This document shows, piece by piece, positions 8,839 through 16,078 of a DNA stretch of 23,348 nucleotides. The stretch comes from a miscellaneous Crenarchaeota group-1 archaeon SG8-32-3 (GTDB lineage: Archaea; Thermoproteota; Bathyarchaeia; Bathyarchaeales; Bathycorpusculaceae). The DNA is taken from positions 1 through 23,348 of the forward strand of contig LFWV01000034.1 of the NCBI GenBank assembly GCA_001273335.1. Reading direction: 5' to 3'. A program made the translations under genes and the position numbers. Within the stretch, counting starts at the first letter, position 1, and the number at the start of each line of letters is the position of its first letter. The notes under the pieces are model-generated. The model worked only from the letters and a program-made list of their open reading frames with translations. It was not told the DNA's origin and did no database searches.

Positions 8839-9180
8839 CTTGTTGATCTTTTCGTCGGAGCAAATGAAAGATAACAGCATAACAAGTGTGCTTCTGCTTA
8901 TTTTGCAGGTATTCCCTTAAGAAAAGGGAAAGAAGGAAAATATTCAATTTTATGATTGCCTTTTTAACAGCAGTAGGTGCAGAAGCAGGCTACTACTGTT
9001 TTATTTTGGACAATTGGTAAACGCTTGCCTTCAGAGCTAAATTTTATATGTAAGAAGGGAGACAGGTAAAAATCGTGCAATAGTTCAGCCCTGCAACAGC
9101 ACAACCGAAACTTGCCGTAATTCAACGTTATCGATTTGCTTCTGTAAACCTACCTTAATCAGTATTCATGCTTTGAAACT
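8839..9180. other. Intergenic region between divergent proS and the aIF1-like gene
   Basis: This 342-bp stretch has no confident gene. It contains a short hairpin TTCCCTT-AAGAA-AAGGGAA (about 8913-8931) and an imperfect inverted repeat AACAGCAGTAG / CTACTACTGTT around 8967-9000. An orphan TATA-like TTTTATATGT occurs near 9041-9051 with no open frame just downstream. A 44-codon frame on the plus strand (8886-9020, GTG start) would encode a Cys-rich N-terminus followed by a hydrophobic stretch. It is too short and unsupported to call. Confidence 0.4.
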
Positions 9181-9188
9181 TTTATATA
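9181..9188 (+). promoter_or_regulatory. TATA box that fixes the start of the aIF1-like gene
   Basis: TTTATATA lies 30 bp upstream of the ATG at 9218. Archaeal spacing puts transcription start at about 9210-9214, so the message is nearly leaderless. Because the box lies downstream of an earlier in-frame ATG (9173), that upstream ATG cannot be the normal start from this promoter. Confidence 0.65.
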
Positions 9189-9217
9189 CGTCTGTGACAA
9201 TGCTATGCTTGAGCGTC

Positions 9218-9640
9218 ATGGCTGAAGTTTGTTCGACATGCGGGCTTCCGAAGGACTTATGCGTTTGTGGCGAAATCGAAAAAGAGCAACAACGTATCCG
9301 TATCAGACTTGAAACAAGAAAATTTGGCAGAGCAAACACAATCGTTGACGGCATGGATGACAAAAACTCAAATCTCGCGAATCTAGCTCAAAAACTAAAA
9401 TCTTTTTGTGCTTGTGGTGGAAAGATGAAACTGCTACAAAACGTTCAAGAGGTACTTAAGTCTCTGAAACATAGGAAGCCATCCCAAATCTACTGCCCCA
9501 AATGCTGCAGCCCAAAAATCAGGTTGCACAGTGGTCTTGACTTCTGGCTGACACCTAAAAAATACATCTGCGAAGCCTGTGGCTACACAGGTCAAATAAT
9601 CATGGAAATAGACGTAGAAAAAGAAGAGGAAAGCAGCTGA
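9218..9640 (+). CDS. aIF1-like (SUI1) N-terminal part joined in frame to a zinc-ribbon protein
   Basis: This 140-residue protein has two parts. Residues 1-68 match archaeal initiation factor aIF1, which scans for the start codon on the small ribosomal subunit. They include a CSTCGLPKDLCVC zinc-knuckle start, KEQQRIRIRLETRKFG and LAQKLKSFCACGG. Canonical aIF1 then continues for about 30-35 residues through an ELQGDH-like strand and a last helix. Here the sequence passes directly to KMKLLQNVQEVLKSL and then to a zinc ribbon, YCPKCCSPKIRLHSG with C93/C96 and C118EACGYTG with C118/C121, resembling a separate small archaeal zinc-ribbon protein. An internal ATG at 9425 preceded by GGTGG could start that second protein alone (72 residues). 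ATG 9218 is chosen from the TATA box position. It may be an aIF1 paralog, a gene fusion by deletion, or two overlapping products. Confidence 0.7.
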   Translation: MAEVCSTCGLPKDLCVCGEIEKEQQRIRIRLETRKFGRANTIVDGMDDKNSNLANLAQKLKSFCACGGKMKLLQNVQEVLKSLKHRKPSQIYCPKCCSPKIRLHSGLDFWLTPKKYICEACGYTGQIIMEIDVEKEEESS

Positions 9641-9648
9641 TTAAAAGT

Positions 9649-10602
9649 TTAGTCTGGTAGCTCCAGATTCAGTTGTTTCTTCAAGGTCTTGTAGCGGTTA
9701 CGCACCGTAACTTCAGTCACGCCAGCAGCCTCTGCGATATCCTTTTGCGTCTTCTTCTCGTTATTTTGCAAACAGGCAATATACAATGCAGCAGCGGCCA
9801 ATCCCATAGGATCCTTACCAGCAGCAGCGCGCTTCTTCTTAGCATCGCGCAATATCTGAATCGCGGCACCCTGAGTCTTACCCGAAATCCCCGTGCGCTC
9901 AGCAATCTTCGACACGTAAGTCAACGGATCAGCAATCGGCATATGCACCTCAAGCTCACGCAACAAAAGCCTGTAACAACGAGCAACATCCTTCTTGTCA
10001 ACAAGACTTGCCTCAGAAATCTCGCGAAGAGTTCTAGGCGTTCCGCTACCACGGCAAGCTGCATATAACGCGGCAGCAGCAATAGCAGCAATTGACCTGC
10101 CCCGCACTAAGCCTTTGTCGAGAGCTTTGCGGTAAATAACCGCTGCTTTCTCCTTGATTGGTGGAGGAATATATACCTTATCGGAAAGACGATCAAGCTC
10201 CGCCATTGCTTGAGCAAGGTTTCTGTCTATTGAAGAGTGCACTCGAGAACGAATTTGCCACTTCCTCAATCGCCACATTTGCAACCTAGTCGAAAGGGGT
10301 AATTTTCTTCCGAAAGCATCACGGTCTACTTGACTTATGGCTGTTGATAAGCCTTTGTCGTGAACGGAATAGGATGTTGGAACTCCCACACGACTTCTAG
10401 AAGCTTTTTCTTCTTGCGTGAAAGCTCGCCATTCAGGTCCTTTATCCATCATCTGCTCATAAAGGACAAGACCACAGTCGCCGCAAACGGTTTCGCCTGT
10501 GTCATAATCGTGAACGAGGTTATCGCTACCACACTCAGGACATTTGTCAGCTAAGCGTTGACGTGTTCTAGCCTCTTTTATGCTCAATTTTGTACTCTCC
10601 AT
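9649..10602 (-). CDS. tfb: Transcription initiation factor B (TFIIB homolog)
   Basis: TFB bridges TATA-bound TBP and RNA polymerase and sets the transcription start. The 317-residue protein has an N-terminal zinc ribbon with C21, C24, C40 and C43 (CPECGS and CGDCGLVL). The B-reader/B-linker region follows at about 50-105, with PEWRAF and SRVGVPTS. Two cyclin-type repeats follow, roughly 115-205 and 210-310, seen in SIAAIAAAALYAACR and GLAAAALYIACLQNN. The second ends in the DNA-recognition helix-turn-helix VTEVTVRNRYKTLKKQL that reads the BRE element. The ATG at 10602 is well placed, with a TATA element about 90 bp upstream. The gene is convergent with the aIF1-like gene, 8 bp apart. It looks complete and canonical; whether the genome has further TFB copies cannot be seen here. 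Confidence 0.96.
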   Translation of the reverse strand: MESTKLSIKEARTRQRLADKCPECGSDNLVHDYDTGETVCGDCGLVLYEQMMDKGPEWRAFTQEEKASRSRVGVPTSYSVHDKGLSTAISQVDRDAFGRKLPLSTRLQMWRLRKWQIRSRVHSSIDRNLAQAMAELDRLSDKVYIPPPIKEKAAVIYRKALDKGLVRGRSIAAIAAAALYAACRGSGTPRTLREISEASLVDKKDVARCYRLLLRELEVHMPIADPLTYVSKIAERTGISGKTQGAAIQILRDAKKKRAAAGKDPMGLAAAALYIACLQNNEKKTQKDIAEAAGVTEVTVRNRYKTLKKQLNLELPD

Positions 10603-10692
10603 GTATTATTTGCGTAGAACCGTCACCATATCCCTTTGTGAGTTGAGAAAACAGTACATTCGGATCCGCGCAAACTAAGCAGATGAACAGAT

Positions 10693-10704
10693 TTAATATA
10701 TAAG
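10693..10704 (-). promoter_or_regulatory. TATA box for tfb
   Basis: On the minus strand the sequence reads CTTATATATTAA, about 91 bp before the tfb ATG. The predicted leader is about 65 nt, unusually long beside the nearly leaderless genes nearby, which leaves room for control of the message. No secondary structure was established by eye. Confidence 0.5.
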
Positions 10705-10850
10705 CTTTACGGTTTTCATGATGTTATTCAATACATAACTCTCGAATAATTATACACAATCCTGATCCCGCTTCGGAAAAAGAAAACAAAAAGAGAAATC
10801 ACATGAAAATATGAACTAACCCGGATACTGTCCCAAACCAGCTTTGCAAA

Positions 10851-11552
10851 CTATTGTGTTGTTTGTTCTTTGTTTATTTTCTCTATTAGAACAGGCAGGT
10901 CAGTTATTGAAGTTATAATGTAGTTGGCGCCGTGACGCATCAGCGGCTCTACCTTGGAGTCGTCTGCTGGCAAGCCAACAGCAATGGCTTTCAAATCCTT
11001 AGCGCTTTCCATGTCCATGCTGCTGTCTCCAATAACCACAGTTACCTCAGGCGCTACGCCTAAAACCCTTAGCGCCATTTCAAGGTGCTCAGGATTCGGC
11101 TTCACAAAATTAACTTTGTCTCTAGGAACCGTCACACTGAAGAAGCTGCTAATGTTGAAACGCTGTAGAATATAGTTTGCGGCTTTATTGCTGTTCAGAG
11201 TGAACAAGCCAATTTTCAAGTTCATCTGTCTCAAAGACTTCAGAGTTTCATATGCTCCAGACATCAAGTCTGTGGTTGTAGCGGCTTCTAACTCATATTT
11301 CTCTGCGATATCTAAGGCTTCGTTGCGGATCTCATCCATTGCTTCAACGGATTTCCCGTTGTTCTTCAGGTATATCGTTGTTTTCTTGAGCATATCAAAG
11401 ATGTTTTCTTTCACGGATAACACCGAAGCGGGAACGCCGACTCGCAGCAGGTAGCTTCTAACGTCGCCTCGTAGTGACTTGTAGTCTAAGTTGAAACTCA
11501 CGATAGTTCCATCGAGATCGAATATCACGGCTTTGATGTTTATTGCAGTCAC
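10851..11552 (-). CDS. HAD-superfamily hydrolase (phosphoglycolate phosphatase-like)
   Basis: This 233-residue cytosolic HAD phosphatase hydrolyses a small phosphorylated metabolite through an aspartyl-phosphate intermediate. Motif I is FDLDGT with D12 as nucleophile and D14 as general acid. Motif II is LFTLNSNK around T118. Motif III is the lysine in VKPNPEHL (K151), and motif IV is GDSSMD (D176, D180), which binds magnesium. The roughly 80-residue helical stretch between motifs I and II is a C1-type cap. The order and spacing resemble Gph/PgmB-type proteins, but the substrate is not predictable. The start is GTG at 11552; no ATG is available near the N-terminus. It stands alone, 248 bp upstream (in minus-strand direction) of tfb, so joint transcription is possible but unproven. 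Confidence 0.88.
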   Translation of the reverse strand: MTAINIKAVIFDLDGTIVSFNLDYKSLRGDVRSYLLRVGVPASVLSVKENIFDMLKKTTIYLKNNGKSVEAMDEIRNEALDIAEKYELEAATTTDLMSGAYETLKSLRQMNLKIGLFTLNSNKAANYILQRFNISSFFSVTVPRDKVNFVKPNPEHLEMALRVLGVAPEVTVVIGDSSMDMESAKDLKAIAVGLPADDSKVEPLMRHGANYIITSITDLPVLIEKINKEQTTQ

Positions 11553-11718
11553 ACTCTATTTTCTTGCTGAATCGAAGCAGGTACACCACTTGCTCAAGGA
11601 ATAATATACTTTTTGTAAGCAAACACTTACTTTTTCAGTATTACATTCATCGGTTCTTGATGTGCCTCCGCTTGATTAATCAAAACTACAATAAAAAGGT
11701 GTTGAAGGTAGTTAGTGC

Positions 11719-11786
11719 GCTATAGTACGGATTATTGCACCTCCCTGCGGAGGAAAAGACCCTAAGTTCAAATTCCAGTGGACCCT
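11719..11786 (+). pseudogene. Decayed tRNA-Arg(GCG)-like sequence, 3' half best preserved
   Basis: From 11740 to 11785 the sequence has exact tRNA geometry: a 5-nt stem CCTCC, a 7-nt loop CTGCGGA (anticodon GCG at 11747-11749), a 5-nt stem partner GGAAA, a 5-nt variable loop AGACC, a T-arm CTAAG-TTCAAAT-TCCAG, and a 7-nt acceptor strand TGGACCC. Two A-to-G changes would complete the anticodon stem; two A-to-G and one T-to-C would complete the T stem. The D-region TATAGTACGGATTATTGCA keeps AG and GG landmarks, but its stem is broken. No 5' acceptor strand matching TGGACCC is present. No CCA is encoded. It looks like a tRNA remnant, perhaps the 3' half duplicated at an integration site. Confidence 0.5.
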
Positions 11787-11928
11787 CTAAATCTCCACTA
11801 ATCTAAGTGCCTCACGTTCTTTGAGACCATAATAGTCTGCAAAGCCAATACAAAAAATGAAATACAGAAAAAGAGAGAACTGTGGAAGCAATTGAAAGAT
11901 ATCTAAGCAAAAAAGGAGAATTTTGAGG

Positions 11929-11961
11929 GATATCTCCACACTATGTGGATGCAATTCTCAT
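11929..11961 (+). repeat. Left copy of a diverged 33-bp direct repeat
   Basis: It begins with the exact core GATATCTCCA, which recurs at 15710-15719 in the same orientation. By eye, 22 of 33 ungapped positions match between the copies, mostly the first 10 and the last 15. The two copies flank the secreted-protein and polyferredoxin genes. The match is too weak to call attachment sites with confidence. Confidence 0.3.
11936..11948. repeat. Small perfect inverted repeat
   Basis: CCACA-CTA-TGTGG forms a 5-bp stem with a 3-nt loop inside the left direct-repeat copy. The right copy lacks it. The role is unknown and it could be chance. Confidence 0.3.
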
Positions 11962-12103
11962 ACCCCGCTTATTTTTCAATTCAGCATTAGAGCAAAAGGG
12001 GGAAGCGTTTGGCAGATCAAGCTTCATGCAGATAGTCTTGAATGGCATAAGTAATAAATAATTGTATAATAGTTCGTGTAGCTATTACGAAGGTTCTATA
12101 ATA

Positions 12104-14353
12104 ATGCCCTCGCGGTTTGATATGTCTAAGCTGAAAGCTTTTCTCATTATCGATCTAGTCTTCCTAGGCGCAGTCGTCTCAACTTACTTTTACTTCCAAG
12201 ATCAAGGCTTAATTGTTGTTGGATTAAAGCCAGCAACGTTTGCGTTTTCGGATCTAACTGTTGACCCAGCTGAAATCTATCCTGGTGAAGCTATACAAAT
12301 ATCACTCAATGCAACAAATGTTGGTGACCTTGAGGGCAACGAAACCCTAAACCTTGAGATTAACGATGTTGTAAAAGACACAGAAAATATTACGCTTGCA
12401 GGTGGAGGATCTCAAATTATTGAGTTCACTTATATAGAAACGGTGATGGGTAATTACACCGTTAAAGTCGGCGATTTGGTTGGGACATTCATTGTCAAGC
12501 CTGCACCGCCTGAAACAAGCAAAATAATATTATCGAATCTTAAGTTAGCTCCTTATGAAGTTTGGGCATATGAGCCAATCACTTTAACTGCCACCGCGCA
12601 AAATCCTACCGCAGAAAGAGACACGCTTACCATCAAAATAACAATGGACGATGTGATTTTAGAATACAAAATCATTGAAGTAGAGGCTGGAACGTCTAAA
12701 ACCGTAAAATTTACTGTCAATGCATCCGCATCAGAGGGACTTCACGAAGTTAGACTGAACACTCTAAGGGCTTCATATATGGTAGTCAAGACAGGTTACC
12801 ACAGGCTTAGGATTGGCAGATCCGGTGGCGGATCCGCAGGGTTGCCTTTCACTCTAAACGGAGTAGAATACCTTACCCCATTTGACCAGATTTTACCAGT
12901 GGGAGAATACACCATTACCGTACCTGATCCTTTCGATATTGGGACCGGAGTGATGGAATTTGCATATTGGAGTGATGGAGTTACAACTACTACGAGAACC
13001 ATTACTTTGGATGAAAGCGTGATATTGGTTGTGACATACAACTTGGTCAGCGGATTCGCATCTTGCCCCTCATTGTACGTTTGGAATGGAACAGATTACG
13101 TTTATATTGCTGAAATTTCAAACTCTGGGTGGCTAGGAAACATCGATTACATCAACGGTGAAATCGTGTTTGCTGGAAGCAACAAATGGGACTACATTAA
13201 AATTGAGGAGAACGTGATACCCAGAGCAGACGGTTATTTTGACATGATCCTTACTCAGCAATGGGACGAAATTTTCTATCTTGACTCAACTTACATGATG
13301 GTGGTTGACCACCCGGCGAGCGTAGATGTATACACAACTTATAGCACTTATATCAATTCAGTCTTTAACGATCAAATCTACACAATAAACAAAGCAGACT
13401 TAATTTCACCTGCAAACGCAACTTATATTTGGGCACCAAAGGAAACAACCGAACCAGGGGAAAATGTTTTATCCCAGATTTCACAACTTGACGGAGTTTT
13501 CACGCCTGGAAACTGTGGACTTTACAGTCAGGCATGGAACAACATGAGCCTAAACCAGTTAACCATAGATCTAGGCAATTTGTCTGATGCCGAACAAATA
13601 AAACTTGTACTTAACGGCATGGTTGTTTGGGGGGAACCTGAACCCTACTACGCATGGATAGAAAGCTTCCAAATAGCAGCTGCCCAAGGACTAGTAGCAG
13701 ACGGCACAGAGTTAAATCCAGCTCCATACATTGAAATTAAAGACGCAAATGGTAACTGGGTTAAGGTACCCAAGGACCGACAAAGTGGATATGCAGCAGA
13801 CTACATCCCTAGAACCTTCGTGGTGGATATTACAGATCTATTTCCACCGGGAACAACCGATTTTGAGATTAGAATCAACAATTTTTATAACATAACCTGG
13901 GACTACATTGGAATCGATCTTTCAACACAAGAGAACATAACAGTGCAAAAAATCATCCCTGATCAAGCACTTCTCTATCAAATTGGATGGGAAACCTTCT
14001 CCAATTCTTATGGGGCTTTCACAAAATATGGTGACATAACAGCGCTATTGCAAAATGCTAATGAAACGTTCGTGATTGGAAGACAAGGTGACCAAATTTC
14101 ACTTCATTTTCCAACCGCTGACCTAGCGGCACCCGCAGTAGGCATGGAGAGAGACTACTTCTTAGTCACAGCATGTTTCTTTAAAGATGAACCTGGCTAT
14201 TGGGGTTTCGGATGGGACACCTTCGATGTTGACCCATTGCCATTCCAAGGTATGAGTGGTTATCCCTATCCTAGCACTGAAAGCTACCCCTACGATCCAG
14301 AGCATCTAGCGTACCTCGAAGAATACAACACAAGAGTAATAACCCCACCATAG
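12104..14353 (+). CDS. Large secreted or membrane-anchored protein with CARDB-like repeats
   Basis: This 749-residue protein (from ATG 12104) has one hydrophobic segment, about residues 11-31, preceded by basic residues: a signal peptide or N-terminal anchor. Two tandem Ig-like CARDB-type domains follow. The first, about 48-134, starts FSDLTVDPAEIYPGE; the second, about 137-228, starts ILSNLKLAPYEVWAYEP. Next come a small beta domain with FAYWSDGVTTTTRTI and then a long region beginning CPSLYVWNGTDYVYI. That WNGT-YV motif occurs in extracellular proteins of bacteria and archaea. Several Asn-X-Ser/Thr sites suggest glycosylation. There is no C-terminal membrane segment. A TATA-like element near 12063-12070 supports ATG 12104 over the in-frame TTG at 12062. 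The polyferredoxin gene follows 126 bp downstream. Function unknown; an adhesive or redox-partner role is inference. Confidence 0.75.
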   Translation: MPSRFDMSKLKAFLIIDLVFLGAVVSTYFYFQDQGLIVVGLKPATFAFSDLTVDPAEIYPGEAIQISLNATNVGDLEGNETLNLEINDVVKDTENITLAGGGSQIIEFTYIETVMGNYTVKVGDLVGTFIVKPAPPETSKIILSNLKLAPYEVWAYEPITLTATAQNPTAERDTLTIKITMDDVILEYKIIEVEAGTSKTVKFTVNASASEGLHEVRLNTLRASYMVVKTGYHRLRIGRSGGGSAGLPFTLNGVEYLTPFDQILPVGEYTITVPDPFDIGTGVMEFAYWSDGVTTTTRTITLDESVILVVTYNLVSGFASCPSLYVWNGTDYVYIAEISNSGWLGNIDYINGEIVFAGSNKWDYIKIEENVIPRADGYFDMILTQQWDEIFYLDSTYMMVVDHPASVDVYTTYSTYINSVFNDQIYTINKADLISPANATYIWAPKETTEPGENVLSQISQLDGVFTPGNCGLYSQAWNNMSLNQLTIDLGNLSDAEQIKLVLNGMVVWGEPEPYYAWIESFQIAAAQGLVADGTELNPAPYIEIKDANGNWVKVPKDRQSGYAADYIPRTFVVDITDLFPPGTTDFEIRINNFYNITWDYIGIDLSTQENITVQKIIPDQALLYQIGWETFSNSYGAFTKYGDITALLQNANETFVIGRQGDQISLHFPTADLAAPAVGMERDYFLVTACFFKDEPGYWGFGWDTFDVDPLPFQGMSGYPYPSTESYPYDPEHLAYLEEYNTRVITPP

Positions 14354-14405
14354 CCTAAGAAAACCAATCGGTGAAAAAGCAGACATGAACAACAGCAACA
14401 AAGGC

Positions 14406-14415
14406 AAAATATATG
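14406..14415 (+). promoter_or_regulatory. Possible TATA box for the polyferredoxin gene
   Basis: AAAATATATG lies 65 bp upstream of ATG 14480, with a second AT-rich candidate, AAATTTAAAAG, at about 14418-14428. If either is used, the polyferredoxin gene has its own promoter in addition to any read-through from the secreted-protein gene. Confidence 0.35.
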
Positions 14416-14479
14416 CAAAATTTAAAAGTTTTACCCTCACTATTTGCTTTAAAGACTCTCGCAGGAACCATGCGTTTAA

Positions 14480-15484
14480 ATGATTTGGGAAATAATAGGT
14501 GATGCACTAAGAATATCGGCGCTTGCAGGATTTGGAATAGCAGGCATTCTGACCATTTTGATATGGAAGCAAAACTTGAGGACAAGAGTGACTTATATCA
14601 GGCTAGTTGTTCAAGCAGTTGCTTCTGCAGCATTATTTTACCTATTTTCTAAACCGATTCCGCTTTCCTACTATCTATTATTATTTCCATTGACACTCTT
14701 TTTTGGCCGCCTGTATTGCGGTTGGCTTTGCCCATTCGGTTTTCTCATGGATTTAATTTCTCAACTAAAAAGAATTTTTAGAAAGACTTACCGAATTCTC
14801 CCTGACAGGCTTAATAAGAGCCTGCACAAATTGAGATACCTTTTATTATTGTTTTTCCTGCTTCTGCCAATATTATTATGGATCATGGATCCGCCACCAA
14901 ATCCTGATTTGGCTGTTGTCAAGCTACAATATCTTATCGGTCCTTTCCAACCGTACACAGTTTTGATTGACCCAATAATGCCACTTGTAGTGCCATGGAC
15001 CAGTCCGTTTTCATTAAACTCGATTTACTTCAACTATCCATATGCTCAGAACATAGTTACCTACGTCAGCGGAGATTTTGGTCTAGCAATCGCTGTTTTC
15101 TTTGTTGGTTTAACGCTGATAAGTTCGCTTCTCTTTAGACGTCCTTGGTGCCGATTTTGCCCAACAGGTTCATCCTTAGCCATTTTAAACAGGTTAAAGG
15201 GTTTCAAGTGGGCGCCCCTACTCTATATCGAAAAGAATGAAGAGAAATGCAAGGATTGTGAAGTTTGCAAAATTGCTTGTCCGATGCAAGTCAGCGAATT
15301 GTATGAACAAAAGAATGGAAGAATATCCAGTTCACAGTGTATATTGTGCGCGCGTTGCGTTGAGAGCTGCCCTCACCCAGACGCAATAAAACTAAGAATG
15401 GCTAGAAAAGCATTGTTCAAGTCGAGAAATTCAGCTGGAAAAATACCAAAATGGATTAGGAAATTAATCCTCAGGTCAAAATAG
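14480..15484 (+). CDS. NapH/MauN-like membrane 4Fe-4S polyferredoxin
   Basis: This 334-residue integral membrane protein has about five hydrophobic segments (near 12-29, 40-58, 62-79, 118-136 and 199-218). Two conserved membrane-edge motifs, LYCGWLCPFG (C80, C84) and PWCRFCPTG (C224, C227), are typical of the NapH/MauN/NosR/RdxA group. The C-terminus carries two [4Fe-4S] ferredoxin motifs: C257-C260-C263-C267 and C287-C290-C293-C297, each ending CP. Proteins of this group pass electrons between the membrane pool and a partner across or at the membrane. The partner is not evident; no nitrate or nitrous oxide reductase or cytochrome gene is nearby. Its position behind the secreted CARDB protein suggests a joint extracytoplasmic redox task, which is inference. 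The start ATG at 14480 has no strong ribosome binding site. Confidence 0.88.
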   Translation: MIWEIIGDALRISALAGFGIAGILTILIWKQNLRTRVTYIRLVVQAVASAALFYLFSKPIPLSYYLLLFPLTLFFGRLYCGWLCPFGFLMDLISQLKRIFRKTYRILPDRLNKSLHKLRYLLLLFFLLLPILLWIMDPPPNPDLAVVKLQYLIGPFQPYTVLIDPIMPLVVPWTSPFSLNSIYFNYPYAQNIVTYVSGDFGLAIAVFFVGLTLISSLLFRRPWCRFCPTGSSLAILNRLKGFKWAPLLYIEKNEEKCKDCEVCKIACPMQVSELYEQKNGRISSSQCILCARCVESCPHPDAIKLRMARKALFKSRNSAGKIPKWIRKLILRSK

Positions 15485-15751
15485 CTGCTACGGATAGCAT
15501 ACTGATTCACCCCTATAAGGTATAAATGATTGTTTCTTGAACTTCAATTTTTTAGTCTATACCAAATCTTAGTAGGACCGGTCTGAAGCGAAACAAAGCG
15601 AACACGAAACTTTTAAAGCCCTTCTGAAAACATAGACCTCATCTTAGCTTATTGCATTCTTGACTTTGGATTTTGGGGATTTATATAAAAAAAAGATCGG
15701 ATCGCAAGAGATATCTCCATTTATTTGGGGTTCAACTCCCATCCTGTTGGT
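15485..15751. other. Gene-free region right of the polyferredoxin gene
   Basis: No gene or structured RNA is recognised in these 267 bp. It contains the palindrome GAGATATCTC (15708-15717), the right copy of the direct repeat, and a T-arm-like GGGGTTCAACTCCC at 15727-15740 that lacks the rest of a tRNA. A TATA-like TTTATATAAA occurs near 15680-15689. Confidence 0.4.
15710..15742 (+). repeat. Right copy of a diverged 33-bp direct repeat
   Basis: It starts with GATATCTCCA, identical to 11929-11938, and continues into GGGGTTCAACTCCCAT, the counterpart of GGATGCAATTCTCAT at the left copy. The GGTTCAACTCC part looks like a tRNA T-arm, so both copies could derive from a tRNA 3' region, though neither folds as one. 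Confidence 0.3.
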
Positions 15752-16018
15752 TTAGATATCACTTTTTGTGTTTTTTGAATTAAAGAGAACTCCTATTCCG
15801 ATTACTATTATAGGTACTATTAAAACTGCTGCCATTATTGTTGGGAACGGTTCTGGTTCAGGAGAAGGGGATGGTGAAGGCGAGGGGGTTGGCGACGGAA
15901 GGGGTATATTTGAACCATTAAAAGAATAAAGGTTGCCATCGTCTGAGGCAATGGAGATTGCGCCGTCAACAACAGCAGGAGATGAATAAGCAAAGTTGCC
16001 TGCTCGTTTTTCGAAAAG
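15752..16018 (-). pseudogene. Truncated 3' end of a surface beta-propeller protein gene
   Basis: On the minus strand 88 residues can be read up to a TAA at 15752-15754. They comprise FAYSSPAVVDGAISIASDDG and NLYSFNGS, the end of a PQQ/YWTD-like beta-propeller repeat; a Pro-Ser/Pro-Glu linker (PSPTPSPSPSP); a hydrophobic anchor (TIMAAVLIVPIIVIGIGVLF); and a short basic tail (NSKNTKSDI). This is the standard C-terminus of archaeal cell-surface proteins. An in-frame TGA at 16019-16021 closes the frame upstream. No start codon, further repeats or signal peptide are present before the HTH gene at 16079. It is therefore the remnant of a much longer gene whose 5' part was deleted. Confidence 0.75.
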
Positions 16019-16078
16019 TCATATAGATTTTTGCGGTAGGCTGAATAACCACTTAATACAATGAATCTATGATGCAAC

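Larger units (their letters stand above)
11553..12103. other. Gene-free 551-bp region at the left edge of a probable accessory island
   Basis: No protein gene is supported here. It holds a decayed tRNA-like sequence (11719-11786), one copy of a diverged direct repeat (11929-11961), a small perfect hairpin, and a local near-repeat TGTGGAAGCAATT (11881) / TGTGGATGCAATT (11945). AGATATCT occurs at 11897. The right end has TGTATAAT (about 12063-12070), a plausible TATA element for the secreted-protein gene. An in-frame TTG at 12062 would start the protein inside this promoter, so it is rejected. Confidence 0.5.

Noticed and set aside
8766..8885. A 40-residue N-terminal extension of prolyl-tRNA synthetase
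   Set aside because: The extension contains the proS TATA element, has no homology-like content, and the ATG at 8765 has a strong AAGGAGAG site directly upstream.
9173..9217. Upstream in-frame ATG start for the aIF1-like gene
   Set aside because: The TATA box TTTATATA lies downstream of this ATG, so transcripts from that promoter would not include it. Homologs begin at MAEVC.
12062..12103. TTG start 14 codons upstream for the secreted protein
   Set aside because: It overlaps the likely TATA element and adds residues ahead of an otherwise normal basic N-terminus and hydrophobic segment.
15727..15740. A tRNA gene suggested by GGGGTTCAACTCCC
   Set aside because: Only a T-arm-like piece is present. 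No acceptor, anticodon or D arm can be folded around it.
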